In this document: piece by piece, positions 8,765 to 17,970 of the stretch
Numbering within the stretch: the stretch's first letter is position 1
Layout: every line of letters begins with the position of its first letter
Assembly: GCF_018881505.1 (NCBI RefSeq)
Contig: NZ_JACVQC010000001.1
Coordinates: forward strand, 1,719,927-1,783,926
DNA from: Polynucleobacter sp. UK-Mo-2m-Kol15
GTDB taxonomy: Bacteria > Pseudomonadota > Gammaproteobacteria > Burkholderiales > Burkholderiaceae
DNA: 64,000 nucleotides
Direction of reading: 5' to 3'
The notes under the pieces: model-generated
The model's input: the letters and a program-made list of their open reading frames with translations, nothing else
What the model was told of the DNA's origin: nothing
The model's database searches: none
Program-made: the position numbers and the translations under genes

Positions 8765-10369
8765 TTATGTACTCGACTGCTCGTCTGCGGCCTCTTCAAC
8801 GTCAGCATCAGGCCACTCGTCTTCGTCGGGCTCCTCTTGGGTCTGCTGAACAAAGCTTCGAATAGCATGCAAGGAATCGTCTGCAATAGCTTGCATTGTC
8901 AAAGGCTCAAGATCATCAACGGCAAGTATGCGCATGGCCTCTTCATCACCCAGCTCAGCAGCACGAGCTAACTCAAGCAATTGACCTAAAAAACCACTTC
9001 CATCAGAGATGGCATCCACTACAACGTGTGGCAAATTGAAGTCTTGCAACACTTCTCGGCTAGGCTTATTGAACAACACCTCAACCAATGACAATCCACC
9101 AGTAAGAAAGGCTAAATCAGTAGAAGCGAGGCCGCCACCGGCACCCAGACGACCTGCAGCATTCTCCATAAAGAAAGCCCTTACGCAAACGTGCTGCAAC
9201 AAAGGTAGGGAATCTAAATGAACACCAGCAGTATTGTTTGCATATAGCAATAACTGAGTCCACCGAGTGATACGCTTGATTCCAGAGAGGACAACCGCAT
9301 CACGCACGTTTTCAACTTTGCGATGCTTTCTTTTTCCCTCAATTTCAGCAATCTTAATGAGGTGCTTGGCCACAGTTGGATTTTCAGAAAGCTCAGAATC
9401 CAATTGGGACAATTCAGGGTTGGAGAGCAGCAGCGTTAGCAACTTCAACAACTTGAGATGCTTTTCATCTCTATTCAAGGATGTTTCTGGGGCCGCCTGA
9501 GTGAAAAAGTAACCCTCAAATAAATCAAAACCAAGCTCTTTAGCCAGGTGGAACGCATCTACCGTGTTGACATCGGTAGCCACGGTCCGAATTTCTAACT
9601 CATGGCATTTATCAATAATTTCCTTTAATTGCTCTGGATTACCATGGGCCGGATCCAGCTTCACAAATCTGAAAAGCGGCAAAATCTCTTTGTAACCCTC
9701 AAACAGATGGTCAAAATGGGTAAGTACCAGTTGATATTTGACCCTATTGAGGCTTTCGCACTCCTTCAAAACATCTGGATCAGCCAAAAGCTGATGGGGA
9801 ACCTCTAGAGCAAATTTAAGAGCTGGCACTGACCTCAGCTTCTTATCCAGCAAAATTTCTTTATTGACCTTGATAAAACCAATTTGACGACCAAGAGAAT
9901 TTGCCACCCCTTTTTCACGCAGGGCACGCATGATCTCACTAAGCTTTACAAATGGCTCAGGAGGCTGCTCTAGCAAATCATCTGTCGTAGTCTCATCTTC
10001 AGTAGGAGTATCGCCCTGCTGCTCTTGGCCCCCTTCGGCAATCACTTCAGATTCACTCTGATCAGAATCAGCGGTGGCAGCAGCATCATCGAATGGCAAA
10101 TAAGAGTTCGGATCCAAATCTTTTTCTGCAATTTCTTCGGGGGTTGCGCCTGCGAAAATCATTTCCGCGCGCCTCAGGGCGATTGCATTTGCGCGCTCTG
10201 CATCCGCCTCAGTGCCCATCCTGAAAAACAATTCAAAACCCATCAAGACGCTATTTTTATCAACAATTGGCTCGCGACCAAAATAAGCATTTTCTGGCTC
10301 AATTGGATCGGGCAATACAAGCTCTTCTGGCTCTTCTGGCTTACGTTTAAATTTAGAAAAGAATCCCAT
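8765..10369 (-). CDS. EAL-HDOD signalling protein with acidic insert
   Basis: A 534-residue relative of the protein at 6132-7448. The N-terminus is basic (KFKRKPEEPEE), followed by an EAL-like start (YFGREPIVDKNSVLMGFELF) in which EAL is changed to FEL. The EAL-like domain is split by an acidic low-complexity insert at about residues 95-140 (rich in E, D, Q and T). The HDOD domain covers about residues 300-480, and the tail is again very acidic. Loss of the catalytic residues suggests a binding or scaffold role. It reads toward the exported small protein and probably belongs to the same transcription unit. Confidence 0.86.
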   Translation of the reverse strand: MGFFSKFKRKPEEPEELVLPDPIEPENAYFGREPIVDKNSVLMGFELFFRMGTEADAERANAIALRRAEMIFAGATPEEIAEKDLDPNSYLPFDDAAATADSDQSESEVIAEGGQEQQGDTPTEDETTTDDLLEQPPEPFVKLSEIMRALREKGVANSLGRQIGFIKVNKEILLDKKLRSVPALKFALEVPHQLLADPDVLKECESLNRVKYQLVLTHFDHLFEGYKEILPLFRFVKLDPAHGNPEQLKEIIDKCHELEIRTVATDVNTVDAFHLAKELGFDLFEGYFFTQAAPETSLNRDEKHLKLLKLLTLLLSNPELSQLDSELSENPTVAKHLIKIAEIEGKRKHRKVENVRDAVVLSGIKRITRWTQLLLYANNTAGVHLDSLPLLQHVCVRAFFMENAAGRLGAGGGLASTDLAFLTGGLSLVEVLFNKPSREVLQDFNLPHVVVDAISDGSGFLGQLLELARAAELGDEEAMRILAVDDLEPLTMQAIADDSLHAIRSFVQQTQEEPDEDEWPDADVEEAADEQSST

Positions 10370-10474
10370 ATTTACCTAAATTCATTCAAATTGATAGAGT
10401 TAAAAATCTAGTCTCTTTACATTAAAAATACAATCGGTATTGCACCTAATGCCTTCAAGGCATCTCTGCGCAAA

Positions 10475-10774
10475 TTAAGGGGGAGTTTTTTTGACGTGCT
10501 GTTTAATTTGCTCCTTGGCCAAATTTAAGCTCGCAATCAGAGCTTCAATTTCCTCAAGCTTTTTAATTGCATCCGCTAGTTTGTCGCGGGTCACCATAAG
10601 GGCATCGGTATTGCTTCTGCTTTCAGTCTGGGTTTCGCGCAAAATTGTATGCATTGATTTTTGACTGCTGTTTAACGCGTCAAACGAATCATTAAGCTTA
10701 ATGGCGAAGGCTGCTATTGCAACGAAAGCTATCGTGACAATAATAAAAATGATGGGGATTAGGGTTTCGGTCAT
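10475..10774 (-). CDS. Small membrane-anchored coiled-coil protein
   Basis: A 99-residue protein with one N-terminal membrane helix (residues 5-27, LIPIIFIIVTIAFVAIAAFA) and a helical, charged remainder likely to form a coiled coil (SSQKSMHTILRETQTESRS; KLADAIKKLEEIEALIASLN). It ends in a basic tail (KQHVKKTPP). No family recognised. It is upstream of, and on the same strand as, the 534-residue EAL-HDOD gene, about 100 bases away. Confidence 0.55.
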   Translation of the reverse strand: MTETLIPIIFIIVTIAFVAIAAFAIKLNDSFDALNSSQKSMHTILRETQTESRSNTDALMVTRDKLADAIKKLEEIEALIASLNLAKEQIKQHVKKTPP

Positions 10775-10858
10775 CTTAGCGAGATTTTACATCTTTATGC
10801 GCCCCAATCAAGGGCGAATGTATTAGCTATCCAGCGAAAAATATTTCTATCAATTGGC

Positions 10859-10885
10859 TAAAGCTTTACTAAAAATAGCCGTAAA
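10859..10885 (+). promoter_or_regulatory. Sigma-28 (FliA) promoter of the flagellin-like gene
   Basis: TAAA at 10859-10862, then exactly 15 bases, then GCCGTAAA at 10878-10885. The class 3 flagellar consensus is TAAA-N15-GCCGATAA, so spacing is perfect and only two -10 positions differ. The start codon of the flagellin-like gene follows 50 bases later. Confidence 0.8.
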
Positions 10886-10934
10886 CAAGGGGATGAGGCA
10901 TTCTTTTACGAAAAATATCCATTAAAAACTATAT

Positions 10935-11747
10935 ATGCTCAATTTATCTAGGGCCTTAGAGCCAATTCTATCTGCTGCGGTGAGAAAAACCGACCAAAGT
11001 ATTTATGACGTACAGCGAAGTTTAGCCACCGGGAAAAATGCCAATATCAATGCTGCAGATAGAAGCGTTTCCAATTCAATTGCCCTTGAAATTAGCCTTT
11101 GGGCGGTAAGACAGCAGAGCATTAATCAAACCCAAAATATTATTGACGTTGCGAGAACCGGATTAGATAGTGCTACTAGTCTAGTTTATCAACTGCAAAC
11201 CCTGGCTAGCAGTGCCTCAAGTGGCACATTTTCAGATACTGACTTGTCGAATATGAATGCGACATTTCTAGTGCTAGCAAAGCAAATTATTTCAACAGCT
11301 TCAAATGCCACCGTAAACGGTACAAACCTATTGGTAGGAACTACTGGCGCTGTTTTCTACGTTGGCATTAGCACTGCGACTCGATCATCAAGCTCAATGA
11401 CAATTGCCGGGATCAATCTGGATTCAATTGGAGCGATTTGTACCGCCCTCAGCATTACATCCTCAGGAGCTGCAACATCTGCGATATATATTTTGTCAAC
11501 CCAGCTTACCAATATTAGCGCAGGACAAGCTTCATTGAGTGCTAACTATATGGCCATGTCAATTAATTCAACTGCTGCTTCCAGCATTAGTTCGGGCTTA
11601 GAAGGCTACATTGCAGCTCTTGAGAATATTGACCCTACCGCCCTACAAATGAAGTTGCAAGAGCTCAATCAACAGCAAAGTATTAACTATTACCTAGTCT
11701 CACAAATGAATCTGCACTCTGAAAGAATGCTGGCGATTTTCAAATAA
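10935..11747 (+). CDS. Flagellin-like protein (short)
   Basis: A 270-residue protein with flagellin N- and C-terminal helical domains. The N-terminus (AVRKTDQSIYDVQRSLATGK, then NINAADRSVSNSIALEISLW) parallels the RLSSG...INSAxDDAAGLAIA pattern of FliC. The C-terminal helices lie at residues 215-268. The middle is a short Ser/Thr/Ala-rich stretch, so the surface domain is small or absent. It would be exported by the flagellar system without a signal peptide. The upstream sigma-28 promoter supports a late flagellar role. It departs from the usual conserved residues, so a minor or specialised filament protein is possible. Confidence 0.82.
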   Translation: MLNLSRALEPILSAAVRKTDQSIYDVQRSLATGKNANINAADRSVSNSIALEISLWAVRQQSINQTQNIIDVARTGLDSATSLVYQLQTLASSASSGTFSDTDLSNMNATFLVLAKQIISTASNATVNGTNLLVGTTGAVFYVGISTATRSSSSMTIAGINLDSIGAICTALSITSSGAATSAIYILSTQLTNISAGQASLSANYMAMSINSTAASSISSGLEGYIAALENIDPTALQMKLQELNQQQSINYYLVSQMNLHSERMLAIFK

Positions 11748-11752
11748 ACAAA

Positions 11753-12091
11753 CTATGACCATTTATTTAAGGGAATAATTTCACTATCAATCAAAATGCC
11801 TAGCTGAAATCCATCCACAGCGCTAATATTCGGATTAATATAGGTTGTGACTACATGGCGAATGATATTAATAGTCATGTTTCTCAACTCGCTTGGCATA
11901 ACAACCTTGATTTGCGCATTAAACAAAGCAAGCACTTTTTCCGCATCAATTAACCCCAGCTCTTGATACTGGCTTTTATTGGAATTCATCATCATCAATA
12001 AGCTCGACTTGACATCCACGCCTTCTGAAAAGTTACGATTAAAGGATCGACAAAGGGCTCGCGCAACATCCTTATCAGCGGTTCGAATCAT
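11753..12091 (-). CDS. Hypothetical protein, convergent with flagellin gene
   Basis: A 112-residue soluble protein, unrecognised. The N-terminal half is basic and helical (RALCRSFNRNFSEGVDVKSS); the rest is mixed, ending PLNKWS. There are two cysteine-free hydrophobic stretches but no membrane helix. It ends 5 bases after the flagellin stop on the opposite strand. Position at the end of the flagellar cluster is the only hint to its role. Confidence 0.5.
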   Translation of the reverse strand: MIRTADKDVARALCRSFNRNFSEGVDVKSSLLMMMNSNKSQYQELGLIDAEKVLALFNAQIKVVMPSELRNMTINIIRHVVTTYINPNISAVDGFQLGILIDSEIIPLNKWS

Positions 12092-12229
12092 AGGAGAAAA
12101 TTCTAGAGTGAGGGTAGATTTTTATCATAGCATATGGCTTATGAGCCAAAATATCTAAAGCGACCCATCCAAGCCTCCCTAATATAATGAACGTTATAAA
12201 TACCAATAAATTTTGAAATATTCCAGATT

Positions 12230-12727
12230 ATGAAAACTTCAATAGCACTTCTCGTCATTACTCTTTTATCTCACTCAATCTTGGGCTTTGCAAAAGAGGT
12301 AGACCCCACTATGGCGTGTATTTCTAACTTAGCAGAGAATCCTGATTTTCAAATAATTAGTACTAAGGTTGCTCTAGGCGGGGCAAGCAATCAAACTATT
12401 GAAATGCTTACTAATAAATCAAAGCCTAAGAAAAATGAAAAGGCTGCAATTTCTCAATGGAACTCATCAGTAACGGAATGTATTAATTTAGGAAAAGAAT
12501 ACAGAAAAGAGCATGACTCCGAGTTCCTACAGTCAGCTCAAGCCGAAACATTTCAAAACTTTGAAAAGTTAGTCGAAAAACTGTATTTGAGAAAGATTAG
12601 CTATGGCGCATTTGCTACTGCAAGGGCTGCAGAGCTGGAAAAATACAATGCCAAAGTTGCTCAAAATCAGCGCAATATTGAAAACAAGAAAAACTTAGAT
12701 ACAACAGTCAAAATCAAGTCAATGTAA
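12230..12727 (+). CDS. Exported hypothetical protein
   Basis: A 165-residue protein with a Sec signal peptide (residues 1-21, SIALLVITLLSHSILGFA then K). The mature part is helical and lysine-rich with two cysteines (MACISN; VTECIN) that may form a disulfide in the periplasm. The C-terminal 40 residues look like a coiled coil. No family recognised. The TA pair follows 13 bases downstream on the same strand. Confidence 0.65.
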   Translation: MKTSIALLVITLLSHSILGFAKEVDPTMACISNLAENPDFQIISTKVALGGASNQTIEMLTNKSKPKKNEKAAISQWNSSVTECINLGKEYRKEHDSEFLQSAQAETFQNFEKLVEKLYLRKISYGAFATARAAELEKYNAKVAQNQRNIENKKNLDTTVKIKSM

Positions 12728-12740
12728 TATCAGGAAACCT

Positions 12741-12977
12741 ATGAAAGAAGTCTATTTAGTCCTAGCTGAATGGTGCAACACCGAAAATATTTGGATTGCC
12801 TCATCCAATGACATCCCAGGCTTCGTTGCAGAGGCTGATAGCATTGAATCGCTCTCAACAAAACTGCAGTCCCTCGTTCCAGAGTTACTACTTTTAAACA
12901 AGCAGGCTACGGAAGAGCAGATCACCATTGAAATTGTTGCTCGTAAATTTGTAAAAACCCATTCTCTGGAGAATTAG
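12741..12977 (+). CDS. DUF1902 / HicB-like antitoxin
   Basis: A 78-residue protein of the DUF1902 type, a half-size HicB-like fold (VLAEWCNTENIWIASSNDIPGFVAEADSIESL), without the usual C-terminal DNA-binding extension. AGGA lies 6 bases before the ATG. It sits one base upstream of a HicA-like gene. By analogy it should bind and neutralise that RNase; without an evident DNA-binding domain, how the operon would autoregulate is unclear. Confidence 0.75.
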   Translation: MKEVYLVLAEWCNTENIWIASSNDIPGFVAEADSIESLSTKLQSLVPELLLLNKQATEEQITIEIVARKFVKTHSLEN

Positions 12978-12978
12978 C

Positions 12979-13233
12979 ATGGTCACCGTCTACTCTCAAT
13001 CTATGGGCGCATCACTTACGCCAAAAATTATTGATCTAATAAAGGCGGCTGGTTGTGAATACATACAACCAGGCCATCGTGGTAATCATGATATTTGGTT
13101 CTCGCCAGTAAGCAACTTACACTTTCCAGTGGATAGCAAAATTCGCTCAATCAAGTCTGCAAATATTTTGTTAGCTTTGTCAGGTCTACCTCGTCTTACG
13201 GAGGAAGGCGAGGGGGAAAATACTGAAGATTAA
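12979..13233 (+). CDS. HicA-like mRNA interferase toxin
   Basis: An 84-residue protein with the HicA double-stranded-RNA-binding-like fold: helix 1 (PKIIDLIKAAGCEYI), the strand turn with the key histidine region (GHRGNHDIWFSP), and the closing helix (SANILLALSGL). HicA toxins cleave mRNA using that histidine. GGAG is placed 7 bases before the ATG inside the antitoxin end. The C-terminal tail is Glu/Gly-rich. The antitoxin-first order is the reverse of classical hicAB, but is common for DUF1902 pairs. Confidence 0.75.
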   Translation: MVTVYSQSMGASLTPKIIDLIKAAGCEYIQPGHRGNHDIWFSPVSNLHFPVDSKIRSIKSANILLALSGLPRLTEEGEGENTED

Positions 13234-13287
13234 AATTTAGTGGCGCCAAGATTTAAGCGCTTTTTTATTTTCAAAAAATATTATTAA

Positions 13288-14949
13288 CTAGTTTTCTTGC
13301 TTTTCTAAGCTACCTTCAGCCTGCGGAGTCAAAATAGTCGGATAAGAAACTGCCCAAGTACCTGGGTAATCACGGCTGTAATGCAATCCCCTGCTTTCTC
13401 TGCGCATAAGTGCCGATCTCACAATCAGCTCTGCGCATTCCAGCAAGTTACGAAGTTCAATTAGGTCACGTGTAACTTTAAAGTTGGCGTAATACTCCTG
13501 AACTTCGTAACGTAATAGTTTGATGCGATGCAGCGCGCGTTCTAAGCGTCGATTGGTTCTCACAATGCCGACGTAATTCCACATTAGTGAACGTAGCTCA
13601 TCCCAGTTATGAGCAATCACTACCTGCTCATCTGCATCTTCAACTTGGCTCTCATCCCACAAAGGTAAATTAGGCATAACTGGAGTTTTGAGTGATGAGA
13701 TATCTAGAGCAGCTGCTTTACCAATAACAATGCATTCCAATAATGAATTACTTGCCAAACGATTTGCACCATGAAGACCTGTATAGGTAGCCTCACCCAC
13801 TGCATACAGCCCTGGTAAATCCGTTTTTCCCTTTAGGTCGGTTACTACACCACCACAGGTGTAGTGAGCTGCCGGTACTACGGGAATAGGTTCTTTAGTG
13901 ATATCTAGACCTAAGCTCATACAACGTGCATAGATCATTGGAAAATGCTCTTTAATAAATGGTTCGCCCAAGTGGGTTGCATCAAGATGCACATAATCTA
14001 AACCATGTTTTTTCATTTCAAAGTCAATTGCTCTGGCAACAATATCGCGCGGTGCTAACTCATCGCGCTCATCATGATCTGACATAAAGCGAGTGCCATC
14101 TGGCAGCTTGAGTAAACCACCCTCACCACGCATCGCCTCAGTAATCAAAAATGTTCTATCGCTAGGGTGATACAAGCACGTCGGATGAAACTGAATAAAT
14201 TCCATATTGCCGACGCGACAACCGGCGCGCCAGGCCATAGCAATACCATCACCTGTAGCAGTATCTGGATTGCTGGTGTATTTATAGACCTTTCCAACAC
14301 CACCAGTAGCCAATACCACTGACTTTGCTTCAATCTTTTCTACGCGATTATTTTTGATGTCGAGGGCATACACACCATAGCAACGATTTGGCTTGCTTCG
14401 TTGAGTCTTTGCATCTAAGTGACGGTTGGTAATGAGGTCTAAAGCAATCCAATGCTCTAGCAATTGAATATTTTTATGCGTACGTGCTTTATCCAGCAAT
14501 ACTTCATGAATAGCTTTACCCGTTGCATCGGCTACGTGCGCAATGCGACGTTGACTATGACCGCCCTCGCGCGTGAGATGTAAACCCATCGGGCCAGTTT
14601 CATCAGCAGTAAATGGAACTCCCTGCTCCACTAGCCAACGAATAGCATCGGCACTCTCTTCAGCGATATATCGAGCGGTAGATTCCACTACGAGGCCAGC
14701 GCCTGCATCTAAGGTGTCGTTGACATGGGCATCGATGCTATCGTGCTCTTTATCAACTACACCAACAATGCCACCCTGCGCCCAAGCAGTCGCGGCCTCA
14801 CCAAGACCGCGCTTAGCCATCACAATCACTGGCTGTGTCTCTGCCATATGCAGGGCTACAGTTAATCCTGCTAAGCCTGCCCCAATAATGAGGACGGGTA
14901 ATTCTGCTTTTGTATCAGCGGGAGGGGTTTGAGGTTTTGAACTGGCCAT
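13288..14949 (-). CDS. nadB: L-aspartate oxidase
   Basis: A 553-residue flavoprotein that oxidises L-aspartate to iminoaspartate, the first step of NAD synthesis. The FAD-binding GxGxxG is at residues 23-28 (GAGLAG). The active-site region includes EFIQFHPTCLY, GEGGLLKLPDG with its following Arg, PRDIVARAI, and HYTCGGVVTD. The C-terminal helical domain has RRESRGLHYSRDYP. Length is normal. nadA and nadC are not next to it; it stands alone after the terminator that follows the formate dehydrogenase genes. Confidence 0.97.
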   Translation of the reverse strand: MASSKPQTPPADTKAELPVLIIGAGLAGLTVALHMAETQPVIVMAKRGLGEAATAWAQGGIVGVVDKEHDSIDAHVNDTLDAGAGLVVESTARYIAEESADAIRWLVEQGVPFTADETGPMGLHLTREGGHSQRRIAHVADATGKAIHEVLLDKARTHKNIQLLEHWIALDLITNRHLDAKTQRSKPNRCYGVYALDIKNNRVEKIEAKSVVLATGGVGKVYKYTSNPDTATGDGIAMAWRAGCRVGNMEFIQFHPTCLYHPSDRTFLITEAMRGEGGLLKLPDGTRFMSDHDERDELAPRDIVARAIDFEMKKHGLDYVHLDATHLGEPFIKEHFPMIYARCMSLGLDITKEPIPVVPAAHYTCGGVVTDLKGKTDLPGLYAVGEATYTGLHGANRLASNSLLECIVIGKAAALDISSLKTPVMPNLPLWDESQVEDADEQVVIAHNWDELRSLMWNYVGIVRTNRRLERALHRIKLLRYEVQEYYANFKVTRDLIELRNLLECAELIVRSALMRRESRGLHYSRDYPGTWAVSYPTILTPQAEGSLEKQEN

Positions 14950-15003
14950 AGAGGGTTTATTCTAAAGGGCAATCGAAAAAAAGGTACTTTTAGCTTGTCC
15001 CAA

Positions 15004-15035
15004 CAACAAAGCCCCTGTTAATAGGGGCTTTGTTG
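15004..15035 (-). terminator. Rho-independent terminator after formate dehydrogenase genes
   Basis: A perfect 13-bp stem (CAACAAAGCCCCT and its complement) with a 6-base loop. It lies 15 bases past the stop of the alpha subunit gene. The loop-proximal part is GC-rich, but the T-run beyond the stem is short, so it may work on both strands. Confidence 0.8.
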
Positions 15036-15050
15036 ATTTAGCCAAGGCAC

Positions 15051-17933
15051 TTAAGATGCGGTTACAACTGAGTCATTAGTGCCGTATCCCATCACTGCCG
15101 CAGCCTGACCGCCTTTTGCTAACTTAACTGCGCAGTACTTAAACTCCGGAATCTTGCCAAAAGGATCTAAGGCCGAGTTGGTGATTAAGTTGGCTGCAGC
15201 TTCATAGTAAGCAAACGGAATAAAGATCACACCTCGAGGAGTGCCATCATCCCTGCGAACATGAATGCTTACTTCGCCACGGCGAGATTGAACCGTAATG
15301 ACATCTCCAGCAGAAACACCTAATTGGGTCATATCTTCGCCATGCATGGAGACAGTAGCCATCGGCTCAATCGCATCTAGAACAGTTGCGCGGCGAGTCA
15401 TACTGCCGGTATGCCAATGCTCTAGCTGACGACCTGTAATCAGCACAAATGGATACTCTGCATCTGGACGCTCATTGGCAGGAATGATATCGGCAGGCAC
15501 CAGCTTTACCTTACCGTCAATTGTAGGAAAGTGATCATCAAATACGATTGGACGGCCAGGATCTTCCATGGAGAGGCATGGGTAAGTCACGCTAGATTCT
15601 CTTTCGAGGCGCTCCCAAGTAATACCCTTAATTGCAGCATGCATTGCTTGACGCATTTCATCATAAACCTCTGCAACACCATCATCCGGACCCTGATAGT
15701 TCCAGTTCAGACCCATACGCTTAGCAATCTGCTGAATGATCCACAAATCAGCCTTAGCATCCCCAGGAGGATCGATAGCCTTCTTGCCCATTTGGACCAT
15801 GCGATCAGTATTGCTTGCAGTACCAACCTTTTCGGGCCATGCGCTTGCAGGCAATACGACGTCAGCCAACAAGGCAGTTTCCGTCATAAAGATATCCTGC
15901 ACTACCAAGAGATCCAAAGAAGCTAAAGCATGACGCGCATGATTCAAATCAGGATCGCTCATTGCTGGATTTTCACCCTCAACATACATGCCACGAATTT
16001 TATCGGGATCGCTATCAGGTGCGGTGATCTTGTGCATGATTTCAACTACGGTATAACCAGGTTTTTTATCTAACTTAGTACCCCAGAAGTTTTCAAACCA
16101 TGCATGCGCGGCATCATGATCAACTCGCTGGTAATTAGGGAACATCATCGGTATCAATCCCGCATCGCTAGCGCCCTGAACATTATTTTGCCCCCGCAGT
16201 GGATGTAAACCAGATCCTGGTTTACCAATTTGACCAGTAATGCTAACCAAAGCGATTAGACAGCGAGCATTATCAGTACCGTGAATGTGCTGACTGACGC
16301 CCATGCCCCATAAAATCATTGCAGACTTAGTGGTGGCAAATTCTCTTGCAACTTCACGCAATGTCTCTGCCGGAATGCCGCAGATTGGTGCCATAGCTTC
16401 TGGGCTATAGCCCTTGATATTTTCTTTTAGCGCTTCAAAATTATTAGAGCGATTCTGAATAAAGTCTTTATCTACCAGCCCCTCCTCAATGATCGTATAG
16501 ATCATGGCATTGAGCATGGCTACATCAGTATCTGGCTTAAACTGCATAGTGCGCCAAGCGTGTTTACTAATGTCGGTTTTGCGTGGGTCACATAAAACAA
16601 TCTTGGCGCCGCGTTTAGCGGCATTCTTAAACCAAGTTGCCGCCACAGGATGATTTGCGGTTGGGTTAGATCCAATTAAGAAAATCAAACTAGAGTGCTC
16701 AACATCATTTACTTGATTACTTACAGCGCCTGAGCCAACACCTTCTAAAAGCGCAGCAACTGATGATGCGTGACAAAGACGCGTGCAATGATCTACGTTA
16801 TTGCTACCAAAACCAGTACGAACCAGTTTTTGAAATAAATAAGCTTCTTCGTTACTACCTTTTGCAGAGCCAAAGCCAGCCAATACTTTATTGCCGTATT
16901 GATCTTTCAGCTTTTTCAGACCACCGCCAGCAGCTTCCAAAGCCTCTTCCCATGAAGCTTCACGGAAGATACTAGACCAATCTTGCTTACCTTCGAGCAA
17001 GGCCTCATCTTTTGCAACGCCCGCCCTACGAATGAGTGGTTTAGTTAAGCGCTGTGGATTATGGATGTAGTCCATACCAAAGCGGCCCTTAACGCAAAGA
17101 CGGTTGTGATTGGCTGGACCATCACGACCATCGACACTAACAATCTTTTCATCTTTAACGTTATAGGTAATTTGGCAACCTACGCCACAGAAGGGGCATA
17201 TTGAATCCACCTTGCGGTCAACCATTTGTGAACCAATTAAGCCCTTAGGCATCAATGCCCCAGTTGGACAAGCTTGAACACACTCGCCACAAGCAACGCA
17301 AGTGCTATCACCCATCGGATCATTTAGATCAAATACGATCTCACTATGCGCGCCACGCATTGCGTACCCAATCACGTCATTAACCTGCTCTTCACGACAA
17401 GCACGTACACAGCGATTACATTGGATACACGCATCTAAGTTCACAGCCATCGCTGGATGAGAAACATCATTGCTCACTTTTTCACGACGTAGTGCTTTGA
17501 GCTCTGGTCGCACAGTGACATCCAATCGCGCTGCCCAAGTGCTCAGTTCACCATGTTGATTTTTTTGCTCTTCCTCTTTGCTATCTCCTACCCACTTGAA
17601 TCCTTCGTCGGGCATATCAGACAACAGCATTTCTAGCACTAGCTTTTGACTCTTGAGTGCGCGTTCGCTATTCGCTTTGACTTCCATACCCGGAGTTGCG
17701 CTGCGGCAGCAACTCGGCGCCAAGGTGCGCTCGCCGTTGATCTCAACAACACAAGCACGGCAGTTACCATCGGGACGATATCCATCTTTAAAGCACAGGT
17801 GTGGAATATCAATACCATGGCGCTTGGCTGCCTTGAGAATCGTCTCGCCTTCGTAAGAAACGATGGTTTGGCCGTCTAGTTTGAACTCGACTGTTTGTAG
17901 CTCGAGTTCTTTAGGATTTACTGGTGCGTTCAT
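15051..17933 (-). CDS. fdsA: NAD-dependent formate dehydrogenase, alpha (molybdo/tungsto) subunit
   Basis: A 960-residue catalytic subunit that oxidises formate to CO2 in the cytoplasm. N-terminal [2Fe-2S] ferredoxin domain (residues about 12-85, HLCFKDGYRPDGNCRACVVE), then NuoG-like clusters (CIQCNRCVRACR; CVACGECVQACP), a CPFCGVGC cluster, the large bis-MGD domain and the C-terminal dinucleotide-binding domain. The active-site RLCH places the metal-binding cysteine at residue 387, equivalent to the Cys/Sec of formate dehydrogenases. It follows the beta subunit gene by 37 bases. The two-gene layout matches FDH1 of Methylobacterium more than the fdsGBA operon of Cupriavidus. Confidence 0.94.
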   Translation of the reverse strand: MNAPVNPKELELQTVEFKLDGQTIVSYEGETILKAAKRHGIDIPHLCFKDGYRPDGNCRACVVEINGERTLAPSCCRSATPGMEVKANSERALKSQKLVLEMLLSDMPDEGFKWVGDSKEEEQKNQHGELSTWAARLDVTVRPELKALRREKVSNDVSHPAMAVNLDACIQCNRCVRACREEQVNDVIGYAMRGAHSEIVFDLNDPMGDSTCVACGECVQACPTGALMPKGLIGSQMVDRKVDSICPFCGVGCQITYNVKDEKIVSVDGRDGPANHNRLCVKGRFGMDYIHNPQRLTKPLIRRAGVAKDEALLEGKQDWSSIFREASWEEALEAAGGGLKKLKDQYGNKVLAGFGSAKGSNEEAYLFQKLVRTGFGSNNVDHCTRLCHASSVAALLEGVGSGAVSNQVNDVEHSSLIFLIGSNPTANHPVAATWFKNAAKRGAKIVLCDPRKTDISKHAWRTMQFKPDTDVAMLNAMIYTIIEEGLVDKDFIQNRSNNFEALKENIKGYSPEAMAPICGIPAETLREVAREFATTKSAMILWGMGVSQHIHGTDNARCLIALVSITGQIGKPGSGLHPLRGQNNVQGASDAGLIPMMFPNYQRVDHDAAHAWFENFWGTKLDKKPGYTVVEIMHKITAPDSDPDKIRGMYVEGENPAMSDPDLNHARHALASLDLLVVQDIFMTETALLADVVLPASAWPEKVGTASNTDRMVQMGKKAIDPPGDAKADLWIIQQIAKRMGLNWNYQGPDDGVAEVYDEMRQAMHAAIKGITWERLERESSVTYPCLSMEDPGRPIVFDDHFPTIDGKVKLVPADIIPANERPDAEYPFVLITGRQLEHWHTGSMTRRATVLDAIEPMATVSMHGEDMTQLGVSAGDVITVQSRRGEVSIHVRRDDGTPRGVIFIPFAYYEAAANLITNSALDPFGKIPEFKYCAVKLAKGGQAAAVMGYGTNDSVVTAS

Positions 17934-17970
17934 ATTTGTCTCGTTTTTCCCTTAATTTTTGACTTGCTAA

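Noticed and set aside
13242..13267. GCGC hairpin with T-run after the HicA-like gene
   Set aside because: Only 4-5 base pairs can form; the T-run is suggestive but the stem is too weak to call.
14573..14932. 119-codon plus-strand frame inside nadB
   Set aside because: Antisense shadow of the FAD-binding region of nadB.
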